DNA from: Schistosoma haematobium
Taxonomy: Eukaryota > Platyhelminthes > Trematoda > Strigeidida > Schistosomatidae
Direction of reading: 5' to 3'
Length of the DNA: 64,000 bases
NCBI RefSeq assembly: GCF_000699445.3
Contig: NC_067196.1
Coordinates: 34,368,616-34,432,615, forward strand
Positions 63,648 to 64,000 of this stretch are shown here, in pieces. The stretch's first letter is position 1, and each line of letters starts with the position of its first letter. The position numbers and the translations under genes were made by a program. The notes beneath the pieces are model-generated. The model worked only from the letters and a program-made list of their open reading frames with translations. It was not told where the DNA came from and searched no databases.

Positions 63648-64000
63648 ATACTAAAAAAATTTTAAAGGTCAATGGAAGACGTGAGAACCAAGGGCGGAGC
63701 TGACATACCTTCAGATCACCACGTAGATGTGGCCAAAATGAAACTGAAGCCGAAGAAGTACTAGACAACTGGAGAAACAGAAGTACAAAGGCTTAATACA
63801 GCCTTCCTTCGAGATACTGACAAACTTAACGAATTCATGATAACTCCTAACAACAGGTTCCGAACCTTACGGGATCTACTGAAGGAAGAAGAAACTATTA
63901 TGGAGAACGACTGGGAAGGTATCAAATAAGCACTAGCTTCAATGTGTTAGGAGGCTCTTCCCCTCAAGTAGCATCCTTATATTGAATGGATCTTTATCGA
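63648..64000 (+). mobile_element. RTE (SR2-like) body resumes, runs off the window
   Basis: Matches 34325-34680 closely, including the same nonsense changes. The right end of the duplicated segment is therefore not reached within the window. Confidence 0.85.

Noticed and set aside
1..64000. CRISPR arrays, operons, prokaryotic signals
   Set aside because: No regularly spaced repeats; spliced genes and retroelements show a eukaryotic nuclear genome.

Overview
The window looks like nuclear DNA of a digenean flatworm, most likely a schistosome. It is AT-rich and intron-rich, with micro-introns of 32-46 bp at the 5' end of a gene. It is packed with non-LTR and LTR retroelements of the kinds known from Schistosoma (SR2/RTE-like, CR1-like, Boudicca-like) and carries a tRNA-headed SINE next to a hammerhead-like sequence. 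I could not run database searches, so all family names rest on protein motifs and memory of the families.

Two host genes are recognisable, both on the + strand. The first is cytosolic leucyl-tRNA synthetase, whose last 14 exons lie at 4557-18308; its 5' exons are left of the window or unseen. The second is TBCC domain-containing protein 1 (TBCCD1), 14 exons at 37550-55722. Its exon lengths sum to 2316 bp, an open frame of 771 codons plus stop.

Layout. 1-2893: non-LTR element whose 5' half is inverted against its 3' half. 4557-18308: LARS, with a truncated non-LTR copy (10066-10592), a 28S rRNA fragment (11979-12125) and a (TA)n tract in its introns. 18330-21281: no gene seen. 21294-36250: RTE, LTR-element and non-LTR sequence around a second copy of TBCCD1 exons 13-14 (28272-30343). 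36487-37320: decayed CR1-like fragment. 37550-44295: TBCCD1 exons 1-12. 44296-53651: a 9.4-kb intron holding a CR1-like element, a minus-strand truncated element and a 4.4-kb non-LTR element (R2). 53652-55722: TBCCD1 exons 13-14. 57551-64000: RTE, inside it an LTR element, inside that a non-LTR element (R3).

The main structural result: the segment R - TBCCD1 exons 13-14 - RTE/LTR occurs twice at a constant spacing of about 25.38 kb with high identity. The upstream R element (R1, 23383-27759) is a chimera. Its left junction is that of R3 (inside an LTR) and its right junction is that of R2 (the TBCCD1 intron, with R2's right target-site copy but no left one). This is what a deletion by recombination between R3 and R2 inside a tandem TBCCD1-RTE array would leave behind. 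The two RTE/LTR copies at 32170 and 57551 also form an empty-site/filled-site pair for R3. A haplotype duplication in the assembly is the main alternative.
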